From: Pectinatus sp. | GTDB taxonomy: Bacteria; Bacillota; Negativicutes; Selenomonadales; Selenomonadaceae | Direction of reading: 5' to 3' | Assembly: GCA_020025075.1 (NCBI GenBank) | Contig: JAHHSR010000031.1 | Span: 1 to 18,042, forward strand | DNA: 18,042 bases | Shown here: positions 1-7,281 of the stretch, piece by piece | How the letters are laid out: each line of letters starts with the position of its first letter | Position numbering within the stretch: the first letter of the stretch is position 1 | Program-made: the position numbers and the translations under genes | The notes under the pieces: model-generated | The model's input: the letters and a program-made list of their open reading frames with translations, nothing else | What the model was told of the DNA's origin: nothing | The model's database searches: none

Positions 1-53
1 GCAATCGGCTGTTAACCGATTGGTCGTAGGTTCGAGTCCTACTCGAGGAGCCA
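1..53 (+). tRNA. tRNA-Asn (GTT), 5' end cut off by the window edge
   Basis: The anticodon arm is complete: a five-pair stem (4-8 with 16-20) encloses a seven-base loop with GTT at 11-13, the asparagine anticodon. The T arm (26-30 with 38-42, loop TTCGAGT), the 3' acceptor strand, the discriminator G at 50 and an encoded CCA (51-53) follow. The D arm and 5' acceptor strand lie before base 1. It is the first of two tRNAs in tandem, 12 nt before the next, so the two are probably co-transcribed. Confidence 0.95.
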
Positions 54-65
54 TTTTTATTGCAT

Positions 66-142
66 GGGCCTCTAGCTCAGTTGGTTAGAGCCACCGGCTC
101 ATAACCGGTTGGTCGCAGGTTCGAGTCCTGCGGGGCCCACCA
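66..142 (+). tRNA. tRNA with CAT anticodon (Met or lysidine-type Ile2)
   Basis: This is a full cloverleaf. The seven-pair acceptor stem (66-72 with 132-138) includes one G-U pair. A D arm follows, then an anticodon stem 93-97/105-109 with CAT at 100-102, a T stem 115-119/127-131, discriminator A at 139 and encoded CCA at 140-142. The CAU anticodon alone cannot separate elongator Met from the minor Ile tRNA whose C34 is converted to lysidine by TilS. The acceptor stem has C4-G69 and C5-G68, pairs described as favouring TilS recognition, and the anticodon loop context resembles bacterial Ile2 tRNAs. Initiator identity is unlikely because the first acceptor pair is a normal G-C. Confidence 0.93.
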
Positions 143-158
143 TATTTTATGAAGATAT

Positions 159-197
159 GTCGAAGGTGATTTTTCATCGTCGGCTTTTTTATTTTTT
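159..197 (+). terminator. Rho-independent terminator after the tRNA pair
   Basis: An 11-base stem (159-169 with 174-184) contains two G-U pairs and one A-G mismatch. It closes a four-base T loop and is followed by two runs of six T separated by one A. It lies 16 nt past the CCA end of the second tRNA, where the tRNA transcript should end. Confidence 0.75.
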
Positions 198-395
198 ATT
201 TGAGAAAAAGAATATGAGATTTGCGCCGCTTGATTTTTATCGAGCGGTTTTCTTATGACATTAATTAATATTAACTCGCTTATATTAAATTTCTAATTTA
301 AAATGCTGGGATATAATTTTTGAGAAATGATGGCTGCTTTTATTTTTTAGATAATGAGTAATTGTTATATAATATTAATTAATAAATATTATGTG
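198..395. other. AT-rich intergenic stretch without a recognisable gene
   Basis: Between the tRNA terminator and the next promoter the sequence is very AT-rich, with repeated ATTAATTAATATT-like stretches (for example around 260-275 and 371-390). I see no supported reading frame or RNA gene. It may act as an AT-rich upstream region for the promoter at 396-424. Confidence 0.6.
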
Positions 396-424
396 TTGAT
401 ATTTATTAAATTTATTGCTATAAT
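396..424 (+). promoter_or_regulatory. Sigma-A-type promoter of the DUF2156 gene
   Basis: TTGATA (396-401), a 17-base spacer and a perfect TATAAT (419-424) match the housekeeping consensus. Transcription would begin near 431, about 20 nt before the ribosome-binding site. Confidence 0.8.
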
Positions 425-478
425 GAACACATTGTCAATAATGTAAATTTAGAAGGTGTTATTATTAATTTCAAAGAA

Positions 479-1366
479 ATGACCTTAGAAGATAAACCGA
501 TATTTGATAAATATTTTCGGGCACGCGATTATCAAAGTTCTCATTTTAACTTTACCAATCTTTTTATGTGGCGTAATTTTTATCGTCTCGGCTGGTGCGA
601 AAAAGATGGCGTAATTTATCTTAAAGCGCACTGGGAAACGGATGAATTTGCTTTGCAGCCGCTATGCTCAGAAGAAAAGATGCCGGAGGCAATTGGCGTT
701 TGGATAGAACATTTTAAGTCATTGGGCAAGCCTTTAATTTTTTACGGCATAGAGGAATGGGTGGCAGAAATATTGCGCAATTATTCGGCGGCCAAGTTTA
801 ATGTCGTTGAAGACCGCGATAATTTTGATTATGTTTATACAAGTGAAGATTTAATCGGGCTGCGCGGCAAAAAATACCATTCCAAAAAAAATCACCTCAA
901 TAATTTCCTTAAAAATTATCCAGAAGCGCAATATGTGTCCATTACGCCCGATAATATTACGGCTTGCAAGCTTAATGTGAATAGCTGGTATAAGGTAAGA
1001 AGCAAGGATTTGCCAGACGACCCCTTTATTCCGGCTGAGCGTGATGCAGTTATTGAGGCGCTTAATAATTTTGCTGCCTTGCAGCTAAAAGGCGGTGCTG
1101 TCGTTGTCGATAAGCGCATCATTGCTTTTTCTTTTGGCGAGCAGCTCAATTCTGATACGGCGGTTGTTCATGTAGAAAAAGCTGACCCAGAAATAAATGG
1201 CGCCTACACTTTCATTAACCGTGAATTTGTTGCGCATGAGTGGAGCAACTTGACCTTCATTAACCGTGAGGAAGATATGGGAATAGCCGGCTTGCGTCAG
1301 GCAAAAGAGTCGTATCGCCCTATAAAGATGATAAAAAAATACAACGCTGAAATGGAAATGGCTTAA
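479..1366 (+). CDS. DUF2156 / LPG-synthase-C-like acyltransferase-fold protein
   Basis: The 295-residue protein reads as a DUF2156 (phosphatidylglycerol lysyltransferase C-terminal-like) protein. It has the N-terminal pattern TLEDKPIFDKYF followed by an aromatic FTNLFMWRNFY segment, and ends in the family-typical GLRQAKESYRPIKMIKKY. The family is built on GNAT-like folds. The substrate of these short soluble versions is generally unknown, and no membrane segments are visible. The ATG at 479 lies about 22 nt from the only good ribosome site (AGAAGG, 451-456). In-frame ATT codons at 461 and 464 would give a normal spacing and add a few residues resembling those in relatives, so the true start may be earlier. 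The gene is monocistronic, with its own promoter and terminator. Confidence 0.85.
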   Translation: MTLEDKPIFDKYFRARDYQSSHFNFTNLFMWRNFYRLGWCEKDGVIYLKAHWETDEFALQPLCSEEKMPEAIGVWIEHFKSLGKPLIFYGIEEWVAEILRNYSAAKFNVVEDRDNFDYVYTSEDLIGLRGKKYHSKKNHLNNFLKNYPEAQYVSITPDNITACKLNVNSWYKVRSKDLPDDPFIPAERDAVIEALNNFAALQLKGGAVVVDKRIIAFSFGEQLNSDTAVVHVEKADPEINGAYTFINREFVAHEWSNLTFINREEDMGIAGLRQAKESYRPIKMIKKYNAEMEMA

Positions 1367-1405
1367 ACAAAAAGAGCGGCTTTTGCCGTTCTTTTTGTTT
1401 TTATT
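1366..1405 (+). terminator. Rho-independent terminator of the DUF2156 gene
   Basis: A 13-15 bp stem (from 1366-1380, pairing with 1385-1399) has a GCGGC core and an A-rich base, a four-T loop, and a T-rich tail. It starts at the last base of the stop codon. Confidence 0.9.
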
Positions 1406-1445
1406 TGTTTTTAGGGGAAGAATAAAAAAGAATTTTAAAATTTTA

Positions 1446-1474
1446 TTGGCATTTTTTATGCAGTACGCTATAAT
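1446..1474 (+). promoter_or_regulatory. Strong sigma-A-type promoter of DUF1934-argS-rpoE
   Basis: TTGGCA (1446-1451), 17 bases, then a perfect TATAAT (1469-1474). This is the only near-consensus promoter I find before pyrG, so it probably drives 1505-3955 as one transcript. Confidence 0.85.
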
Positions 1475-1504
1475 AGTTTATATGTTTGTATATACGGAGT
1501 TGTT

Positions 1505-1918
1505 ATGCAAGAGGTTATTATCAGGCTCAAAGGAACGCAAATCGGCTCATCCGGAGAGAAGACAAATGTAGAGCATCAAGCACATGGGCAATATTATTGG
1601 AAAAACAATATTGCCTATATTTCTTATTATGAAGCTGATGGGCAGACGAAGACGCTCTTAAAGCTCGAAGAAGGAGCTTTGCATATTGTGCGCCGTGGTG
1701 CCATTTCACATGAGCAGCTTTTCGCAAAAGGAAGAAAAAGTGCTGGAGCATATCGTCTAAAAGGCGCTAGCTTTAAAATGGAAGTGTTAACTACCAAGCT
1801 CAAAATAGAGCACAGGGCTGCTTTAGCTGCGGGAAACGTTTTTTTGCGTTATAAATTATTCTTAAATGGTCAATGGCAAAGCGACAATGAACTTTTGATT
1901 GAGTTCATGTCGCCTTGA
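1505..1918 (+). CDS. DUF1934 (YwiB-like) beta-barrel protein
   Basis: A 137-residue protein rich in alternating beta-strand patterns, with the order typical of DUF1934. It opens MQEVIIRLKGTQ, continues with a Y-x-Y-x-E region, a LKLEEGALHIVRRGAISH block, and ends with strands around FLRYKLFLNGQWQSDNELLIEF. Members adopt a calycin-like barrel, suggesting small-ligand binding, but the function is not established. GGAG at 1496-1499 lies 5 nt before the ATG. It precedes argS by 22 nt, the same order as ywiB-argS in Bacillus subtilis, which supports both the identity and a shared transcript. Confidence 0.85.
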   Translation: MQEVIIRLKGTQIGSSGEKTNVEHQAHGQYYWKNNIAYISYYEADGQTKTLLKLEEGALHIVRRGAISHEQLFAKGRKSAGAYRLKGASFKMEVLTTKLKIEHRAALAAGNVFLRYKLFLNGQWQSDNELLIEFMSP

Positions 1919-1940
1919 GTTTTATAATGGGGGTTGTAAA

Positions 1941-3599
1941 TTGGAAATAAAAGATTTTCTCGTTGAAGCAATAAAAAAGGCATTGCAAAAAGGGATTACT
2001 GATGGAGTCTTTGCTGCCGGCCAGCTGCCAGAAATAATGCTTGAAGTACCGCCCAAAAAAGAATATGGTGATTTTTCCAGCAATGTGGCTATGCAATCAG
2101 CGCGCCTTTTCCACATGGCACCGCGCCGTATCGCTGAAATAATCATTGCCAATATAGAAGCCGACTGGCTTGATAGGTCGGAAATTGCAGGCCCAGGCTT
2201 TATTAATTTTTATTTGCAATCTGATATTATTTATAGAGAACTGAAAAAGGCGCTTGCTTTAAAGGAATCGTATGGCAATACTGTTTTAGAAAAGCCGCGC
2301 AAGATTCAGGTTGAATACGTAAGCGCTAACCCCACAGGCCCGCTTCATGTCGGGCATGGCCGCGGCGCAGCTTATGGCAGTGCGCTCGTTAATCTTTTGC
2401 GCGCAGCGGGTGAAAAGGTCGATAGTGAATATTATATAAACGATGCGGGCAATCAGATTAACAATCTTGCCGCTTCTGTCAATGCGCGTTATCTTGAGCT
2501 TTTGGGCGAAAAGGTAGAATTTCCAGAAAATGGCTATCATGGCCACGATATAATTGAAACAGCGCAGCGGATTATCGATAAGGACGGCGATAAATACTTA
2601 AAGCTTTCCTCTGATGAACGCCTTTCTGTTTTTAAAGAACTTGCCCTCAAGGAAAAACTTGCTGCCTTAAAAGAAGACCTCGATGCATTCAATGTGCATT
2701 TTGACCGCTGGTTTAGTGAACGCACCTTGCACCCGGAAGCTGTCCAGGCAGCCTGCCAAGAGCTTTTGGATAAAGGTACCGCCTATAAAAAAGACGGTGC
2801 AATCTGGCTTAAATCAACCGACTATGGCGATGACAAAGACCGCGTCATCATCCGCGACAACGGTGTGCCAACCTATCTTGCTGCCGATATCGCTTATCAC
2901 AAAGATAAATTCGAACGCGGTTATGATAAAATGATTAACATCTGGGGCGCCGACCATCATGGCTACGTCTGTCGCGTCAAGGCATCAATGCAGGCCTTGG
3001 GCTATGACAGTGAAAAGCTCGATATATTGCTCTTGCAGATGGTAAGCCTTTATCGTAATGGCGAACTCTTCAAGATGTCCAAGCGCACCGGCCAAAGCGT
3101 TACCTTAGCCGAATTGATTGAAGAAGTCGGCTGCGATGCGGCACGCTATTTTTTCATCATGCGCTCGCTTGACAGCCAGCTGGATTTTGACCTTGATTTA
3201 GCCAAAAGTGAATCAAATGAAAACCCGGTATATTATATTCAATATGCTCATGCGCGCATTTGCAGTATTTTCCGTCAAGCTAAAGAAGCGGGCATAAGCT
3301 ACGACCTTGACACGGTGGATTTGACGCTTTTAAAGGACCAGTCGGAAGTAGATTTAATTAAGCGCATTTTGTCTTATCCAGACGAAGTGAAGACGGCAGC
3401 GCGTGATTATGCGCCGCACAGAATAGCTAATCTGCTTTATTCTTTGGCTAGTGATTTTCATAGTTTTTATAATAAATGCCGCATCATTGGTGTCGATGCG
3501 CCTTTGGCGCAGGCTCGTTTGGCGTTATCTGCTGCGACGGACTATACCTTGCGCCATGCGCTAAAGATTTTGGGTGTCAGTGCCCCAGAAAAAATGTAA
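1941..3599 (+). CDS. argS: Arginyl-tRNA synthetase
   Basis: A cytoplasmic class I aminoacyl-tRNA synthetase that charges tRNA-Arg. I place the start at TTG 1941, which gives 552 residues, the normal length. GGGGG (1929-1933) lies 7 nt before it, and an ATG at 1899 would overlap the previous gene and add a non-homologous extension. Visible parts are an N-terminal additional domain (about residues 1-90), the Rossmann catalytic core with the HIGH motif as HVGH (136-139) after SANPTGPL, the KMSKS motif as KMSKR (378-382), and a helical DALR-type anticodon-binding C-terminus. It lies second in the operon started at 1446-1474. Confidence 0.98.
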   Translation: MEIKDFLVEAIKKALQKGITDGVFAAGQLPEIMLEVPPKKEYGDFSSNVAMQSARLFHMAPRRIAEIIIANIEADWLDRSEIAGPGFINFYLQSDIIYRELKKALALKESYGNTVLEKPRKIQVEYVSANPTGPLHVGHGRGAAYGSALVNLLRAAGEKVDSEYYINDAGNQINNLAASVNARYLELLGEKVEFPENGYHGHDIIETAQRIIDKDGDKYLKLSSDERLSVFKELALKEKLAALKEDLDAFNVHFDRWFSERTLHPEAVQAACQELLDKGTAYKKDGAIWLKSTDYGDDKDRVIIRDNGVPTYLAADIAYHKDKFERGYDKMINIWGADHHGYVCRVKASMQALGYDSEKLDILLLQMVSLYRNGELFKMSKRTGQSVTLAELIEEVGCDAARYFFIMRSLDSQLDFDLDLAKSESNENPVYYIQYAHARICSIFRQAKEAGISYDLDTVDLTLLKDQSEVDLIKRILSYPDEVKTAARDYAPHRIANLLYSLASDFHSFYNKCRIIGVDAPLAQARLALSAATDYTLRHALKILGVSAPEKM

Positions 3600-3622
3600 G
3601 AATATCAGGAAGGATTGAAATA

Positions 3623-3955
3623 ATGGATTTTGCTAATAGCGCGGAAGTTGATATCGCTTATTATGTACTTAACAAGAAGGGCGAGGGGATGTTTTACAAG
3701 GACCTCGTCATGCAGGTTATAGATTTAAAAAATAAGCCGGTTCAATCTCTTTCGACGGCAATTGCTGAAATTTATACGCTTATCAATATGGATAGTCGCT
3801 TTCATCATGCAGGAGAAGGCATCTGGAAGCTGACGGAATGGATTCCTCAAGATGTCAAGGCTGCTTCGCAGAGTACCTCTTCTTCGACAGCGAGCAGCAA
3901 AAGTGCCCAGCGCCGCATGAGGCTTCTGGAGGATATACAGGAATCAGCGCATTGA
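3623..3955 (+). CDS. rpoE: RNA polymerase delta factor, short form (HARE-HTH)
   Basis: The 110-residue protein carries the HARE-HTH fold of the delta subunit in residues 1-75 (DIAYYVLNKKGEGMFYKDL, then a GIWKLTEW end). Delta binds RNA polymerase in Gram-positive bacteria and affects promoter recycling and open-complex stability. AGGAAGG (3608-3614) lies 8 nt before the ATG. The position between argS and pyrG matches the rpoE-pyrG pair of Bacillus. Oddly, the long Asp/Glu-rich tail of Bacillus delta (about 170 residues in total) is absent. Residues 80-95 are a Ser/Thr/Ala linker and 93-106 a mixed-charge helix with RRMR. A HARE-HTH protein with a different role is possible but less likely given the context. 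Confidence 0.85.
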   Translation: MDFANSAEVDIAYYVLNKKGEGMFYKDLVMQVIDLKNKPVQSLSTAIAEIYTLINMDSRFHHAGEGIWKLTEWIPQDVKAASQSTSSSTASSKSAQRRMRLLEDIQESAH

Positions 3956-3956
3956 T

Positions 3957-3992
3957 AGACAATATCCGCTTCTTCGCAAGCGGATATTGTCT
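3957..3992 (+). other. 15-bp perfect hairpin without U-tract, pyrG leader
   Basis: Bases 3957-3971 pair perfectly with 3978-3992 around a six-base loop, directly after the rpoE stop codon and 38 nt before the pyrG start. No run of T follows (TGTAATAGC), so it does not look like an ordinary intrinsic terminator. It may protect the rpoE mRNA end, mark a processing site, or form part of a pyrG attenuation device. Confidence 0.8.
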
Positions 3993-4030
3993 TGTAATAG
4001 CAAATATTTAATTTAGGTATGGAGGATAAA

Positions 4031-5635
4031 ATGGCAAAGTATATTTTCGTAACAGGCGGGGTCGTATCTTCATTGGGTAAAGGCATAACAGCAGCATCGC
4101 TCGGCCGCCTTTTGAAGAGTCGCGGCATCAAGGTAACGATTCAGAAATTTGACCCGTACATCAATATTGACCCGGGCACGATGAGTCCTTATCAGCATGG
4201 TGAAGTATTTGTTACCGACGATGGCGCAGAAACAGACCTCGACCTCGGTCATTATGAACGCTTTATCGACATTAACTTGACACGCGCCTCAAATATTACG
4301 ACAGGCAAGATTTATTGGTCGGTTTTAAATAAAGAACGCCGTGGCGATTATCTTGGCAACACGGTTCAGGTAATACCGCATATTACAAATGCCATTAAGC
4401 AGCGCGTTTATGATGTTGCCGCTTCTGATGGAGCTGACGTCGTGATTACGGAAATTGGCGGAACAGTTGGCGATATTGAAAGCCAGCCGTTTTTAGAAGC
4501 AATTCGTCAAGTCAAAAAAGAAGTCGGCAAAAATGATGTCCTCTATATCCATGTTACGCTTGTTCCTTATATTTCTGCTGCCGGAGAATTAAAGACAAAA
4601 CCTACTCAGCACAGCGTCAAAGAATTGCGCAGCATTGGCATTCAGCCAGATATTCTCGTCTGCCGCACGGAAAAGACGATAAGCTCTGAATTGAAGAAAA
4701 AGCTTGCGCTCTTTTGCGATGTCGATGCCAGCGCTGTAATTGAAAATAAGACGGCTTCTACTATCTATGAAGTACCTTTAATTATGCAGCAAGAAGGCCT
4801 CGATAAGATTGTCCTTGAAAAGCTCAATATGGATTATAGCCCGGCCAACATGGATGAATGGGAACGCATGGTCTATAAGATTAAGAATCCGACGCAAAAA
4901 ATAAAGGTGGCTGTCGTTGGCAAATACGTCGAATTGCCTGATGCCTATATTTCTGTCACAGAAGCCTTGCATCATGCAGGTATTGAAAATGGCACGGATG
5001 TAAAAATTCACTGGGTTAATGCCGAAGAAATCGAAAAACCAGATACGGATTTAGCAGAAGTCTTTGCTGGCTGCAAGGGAATTTTGGTACCAGGCGGCTT
5101 TGGTGACCGCGGTATTGAAGGCAAGATTGCTGCTATTCGCTATGCGCGCGAAAACAAGATTCCTTTCCTCGGCCTTTGCCTTGGCATGCAGTGCGCGACG
5201 ATTGAATTTGCCCGCAATGTCTGCGGCATGGAAGATGCACATAGCACAGAATTTAGCAAGGATACCAAATATCCCGTTATCGACCTCATGCAATCTCAGG
5301 TCGACGTTGAAGATAAAGGCGGTACGATGCGCTTAGGCGCTTATCCTTGCAAGCTGGTTGAAGGCACGAAGGCGAGAGAAGTCTACGGCGAGGAAATCAT
5401 TCAGGAACGCCATCGCCATCGCTATGAATTCAACAACGATTACCGTCAAAAGCTCATGGCCAAAGGCCTGGTCATTGCTGGTACGCTGCCCGACAATAGC
5501 CTGGTTGAAATCATTGAGTTAAAAGACCATCCGTGGTTTGTAGCCTCACAGTTCCATCCGGAATTGAAATCGCGTCCCAACAGACCGCATCCGCTCTTTA
5601 AAGGCTTTGTGCAGGCTGCATTAAAAATGAATTGA
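4031..5635 (+). CDS. pyrG: CTP synthase
   Basis: CTP synthase converts UTP to CTP with ATP and glutamine, the last step of de novo pyrimidine nucleotide synthesis. The start is ATG 4031 (MAKYIFVTGG), with GGAGG (4021-4025) 5 nt upstream. The earlier ATG at 4019 overlaps that ribosome site and is not used. The 534 residues fit the family. The N-terminal synthetase domain has the nucleotide loop GGVVSSLGKG (9-18). The C-terminal class I glutamine amidotransferase domain has the nucleophile Cys383 in GLCLGMQ, and His509 and Glu511 in FHPE. It follows rpoE as in Bacillus, separated by a 75-nt leader with a strong hairpin. Confidence 0.98.
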   Translation: MAKYIFVTGGVVSSLGKGITAASLGRLLKSRGIKVTIQKFDPYINIDPGTMSPYQHGEVFVTDDGAETDLDLGHYERFIDINLTRASNITTGKIYWSVLNKERRGDYLGNTVQVIPHITNAIKQRVYDVAASDGADVVITEIGGTVGDIESQPFLEAIRQVKKEVGKNDVLYIHVTLVPYISAAGELKTKPTQHSVKELRSIGIQPDILVCRTEKTISSELKKKLALFCDVDASAVIENKTASTIYEVPLIMQQEGLDKIVLEKLNMDYSPANMDEWERMVYKIKNPTQKIKVAVVGKYVELPDAYISVTEALHHAGIENGTDVKIHWVNAEEIEKPDTDLAEVFAGCKGILVPGGFGDRGIEGKIAAIRYARENKIPFLGLCLGMQCATIEFARNVCGMEDAHSTEFSKDTKYPVIDLMQSQVDVEDKGGTMRLGAYPCKLVEGTKAREVYGEEIIQERHRHRYEFNNDYRQKLMAKGLVIAGTLPDNSLVEIIELKDHPWFVASQFHPELKSRPNRPHPLFKGFVQAALKMN

Positions 5636-5637
5636 TA

Positions 5638-5666
5638 AAAAGGAGGGATTTATCCCTCTTTTTTTA
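5638..5666 (+). terminator. Rho-independent terminator of pyrG
   Basis: The stem around 5640-5648 pairs with 5653-5661 (GGAGGGA with TCCCTCT), with the loop TTTA and a following T run. It starts three bases after the pyrG stop codon. Confidence 0.85.
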
Positions 5667-5670
5667 TGCA

Positions 5671-5706
5671 AAAAAAGACCTTTACGTTGCCGTAAAGGTC
5701 TTTTTG
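5671..5706. terminator. Bidirectional terminator between converging genes
   Basis: A 15-bp perfect stem (5672-5686 with 5691-5705) and four-base loop is flanked by A-run and T-run, so it has a U-tract in both directions. It mainly serves the minus-strand aminopeptidase gene ending at 5725 and backs up the pyrG terminator. Confidence 0.9.
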
Positions 5707-5724
5707 CAGGATATGAAGGCAATA

Positions 5725-7131
5725 TTATGCTTCTTTCAAGAAGGCAGCATAGCCTTTTTTCGTTTCATAGACGTCTATCTTGCTGGTAATTTCCCAAGGA
5801 GCATGCATATTGATGACACCTACACCGCTATCAATAACCTGCATGCCATAAAGGGCAAGAATATAGGCGATTGTGCCACCGCCACCGAGGTCAACGCGGC
5901 CGAGTTCGGAGAATTGAATGCCGACATTGTGTTTTTCCATCATGCGGCGAATTTCGCTGACATATTCTGCGTTGGCATCGTTGGAACCAGCTTTGCCATG
6001 ATGGCCAGTATACTTATTGAAGGACATGCCTTTGCCGAAATAAGCGACGTTTTTCTTGTCGAAAGCAGAGGCATATTTCGGGTCGAAGGCAGCCGTAACG
6101 TCGGACGAGAGCATTTTCGAGTTAGCAAGGCAGCGCGAAAGCGTCAATTCATTATAGCCGCCGAGCAAATGAATGATTTCGAACAGGGCATTTTCAAAGA
6201 ATTTTGATTGCATGCCCGTTGCGCCAACGCTGCCGATTTCTTCTTTATCGACAAGCAGGCAGCAAGCCGTTTTTTTCGGGTTTTTCATTTCGAGCATGGC
6301 AACGAGCGAGGTATAAGCGCAAACACGGTCATCCTGGCCATAAGCTAAAATCATGCTGCGGTCGAAGCCGAGTTCTCTTGCTTTGCCAGCCGGAACAATT
6401 TCGAGTTCAGCCGAAAGAAGGTCGTCTTCTTCGAATTTGTATTTGTTTTTGAGGATTTCAACGACATTGGCCTTGACGGCATCCTTTTCCGTATCCTTGA
6501 GAGGATAGGAGCCGACGAGAATATCAAGGTCTTCGCCAGGAATGGCTTCGGCGAGTTTCTTTTGGGACTGTTCTTGTGAGAGATGGATGAGAAGGTCGGT
6601 AATGCAAAATACGGGGTCATCTTCAGCTTCGCCGATATTGACATCAATTATTTCGCCATCTTTTTTGGCAACGATGCCGTGAATTGCTAGCGGCAGAGCT
6701 GTCCACTGATATTTTTTGACACCGCCATAGTAGTGGGTATCCATGAAGGCGAGCTTGCCATCTTCATAAAGAGGAACCTGTTTGACGTCAAGACGTGGGC
6801 TGTCGATATGGGCGCCAAGAATGGAGAGGCCATTTTCCAAGGATTCCGTGCCAATGTGGAACATGGCAATGGATTTTTTCATCCAAGAGCAATATACTTT
6901 GCTGCCCGGACGGAGCTTTTCCTTATTTTTGATGACTTCTTTTAAGTCTTTGTATCCGTCTGCTTCGGCCTGGCGGATGATTTCTTTGATGCATTCGCGT
7001 TCTGTTTTGCCGACATCGAGAAAATGGCGGTAATTATCCGTCAATTTCTGTAAGTCCTGTCTTTCAGCATCGGTGTACTTTTCCCAGATAGAGAGTTCTT
7101 TTTCTTTGTCCTTTTCTTTCTTTGTAGGCAT
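5725..7131 (-). CDS. M18 family zinc aminopeptidase
   Basis: A 468-residue cytoplasmic metallo-aminopeptidase of family M18, which removes N-terminal residues (often acidic or hydrophobic) from peptides. The expected ligand motifs are present in order: GAHIDSPRLD (His108), GQDDR (Asp267/268), DKEEIGSVGATG (Glu297/298), LSSDV (Asp344) and NMHAPWE (His443), plus the typical HHGKAGSNDA stretch. The first 20 residues are very rich in Lys and Glu. GGAGG lies 9 nt before the ATG, and the gene has its own promoter (7199-7227) and terminator. Members are annotated as aminopeptidase 1 or ApeA-like; specificity cannot be read here. Confidence 0.95.
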   Translation of the reverse strand: MPTKKEKDKEKELSIWEKYTDAERQDLQKLTDNYRHFLDVGKTERECIKEIIRQAEADGYKDLKEVIKNKEKLRPGSKVYCSWMKKSIAMFHIGTESLENGLSILGAHIDSPRLDVKQVPLYEDGKLAFMDTHYYGGVKKYQWTALPLAIHGIVAKKDGEIIDVNIGEAEDDPVFCITDLLIHLSQEQSQKKLAEAIPGEDLDILVGSYPLKDTEKDAVKANVVEILKNKYKFEEDDLLSAELEIVPAGKARELGFDRSMILAYGQDDRVCAYTSLVAMLEMKNPKKTACCLLVDKEEIGSVGATGMQSKFFENALFEIIHLLGGYNELTLSRCLANSKMLSSDVTAAFDPKYASAFDKKNVAYFGKGMSFNKYTGHHGKAGSNDANAEYVSEIRRMMEKHNVGIQFSELGRVDLGGGGTIAYILALYGMQVIDSGVGVINMHAPWEITSKIDVYETKKGYAAFLKEA

Positions 7132-7175
7132 GTCACAATTCCTCCATCTTTTTAAGATTGGCGATTATCGCTTAA

Positions 7176-7187
7176 TTGCTTAAGCAA
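7176..7187. promoter_or_regulatory. 12-bp perfect palindrome in the aminopeptidase leader
   Basis: TTGCTTAAGCAA is a perfect palindrome. It lies about 12 nt downstream of the minus-strand -10 box, at or just past the transcription start, which is a classical repressor operator position. The binding protein is unknown and the assignment is inference. Confidence 0.35.
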
Positions 7188-7198
7188 AATCTGCCTAT

Positions 7199-7227
7199 AT
7201 TATATACCTTCCATCTATTAATGACAA
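7199..7227 (-). promoter_or_regulatory. Sigma-A-type promoter of the M18 aminopeptidase
   Basis: On the minus strand TTGTCA (7227-7222), 17 bases, then TATAAT (7204-7199). This matches consensus at 11 of 12 positions and points to the ATG at 7131. Confidence 0.85.
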
Positions 7228-7254
7228 CCAATTTGTTAAATTCTTAAAAGTCTT

Positions 7255-7277
7255 TCAAAGGGGGCATAATACCCCCT
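7255..7277 (-). terminator. Possible weak terminator of the CNNM gene
   Basis: AGGGGG (minus strand 7277-7272) pairs with CCCCCT (7264-7259) around a seven-base loop. A short T run interrupted by GAAAG follows. It begins 5 nt past the stop of the gene at 7282. The stem is GC-rich but short and the U-tract is poor, so read-through into the aminopeptidase gene is possible. Confidence 0.5.
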
Positions 7278-7281
7278 GTTA

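Noticed and set aside
1383..1571. 62-residue plus-strand frame with a hydrophobic start
   Set aside because: It starts inside the DUF2156 terminator and runs across the promoter and start of the DUF1934 gene; no ribosome site.
1899..1940. Upstream ATG extension of argS
   Set aside because: It overlaps the DUF1934 gene and adds 14 non-homologous residues. TTG 1941 has a well-placed GGGGG.
5632..6207. 191-residue plus-strand open frame
   Set aside because: It lies antisense to the well-supported M18 aminopeptidase and begins inside terminators. It has no ribosome site and no recognisable family.
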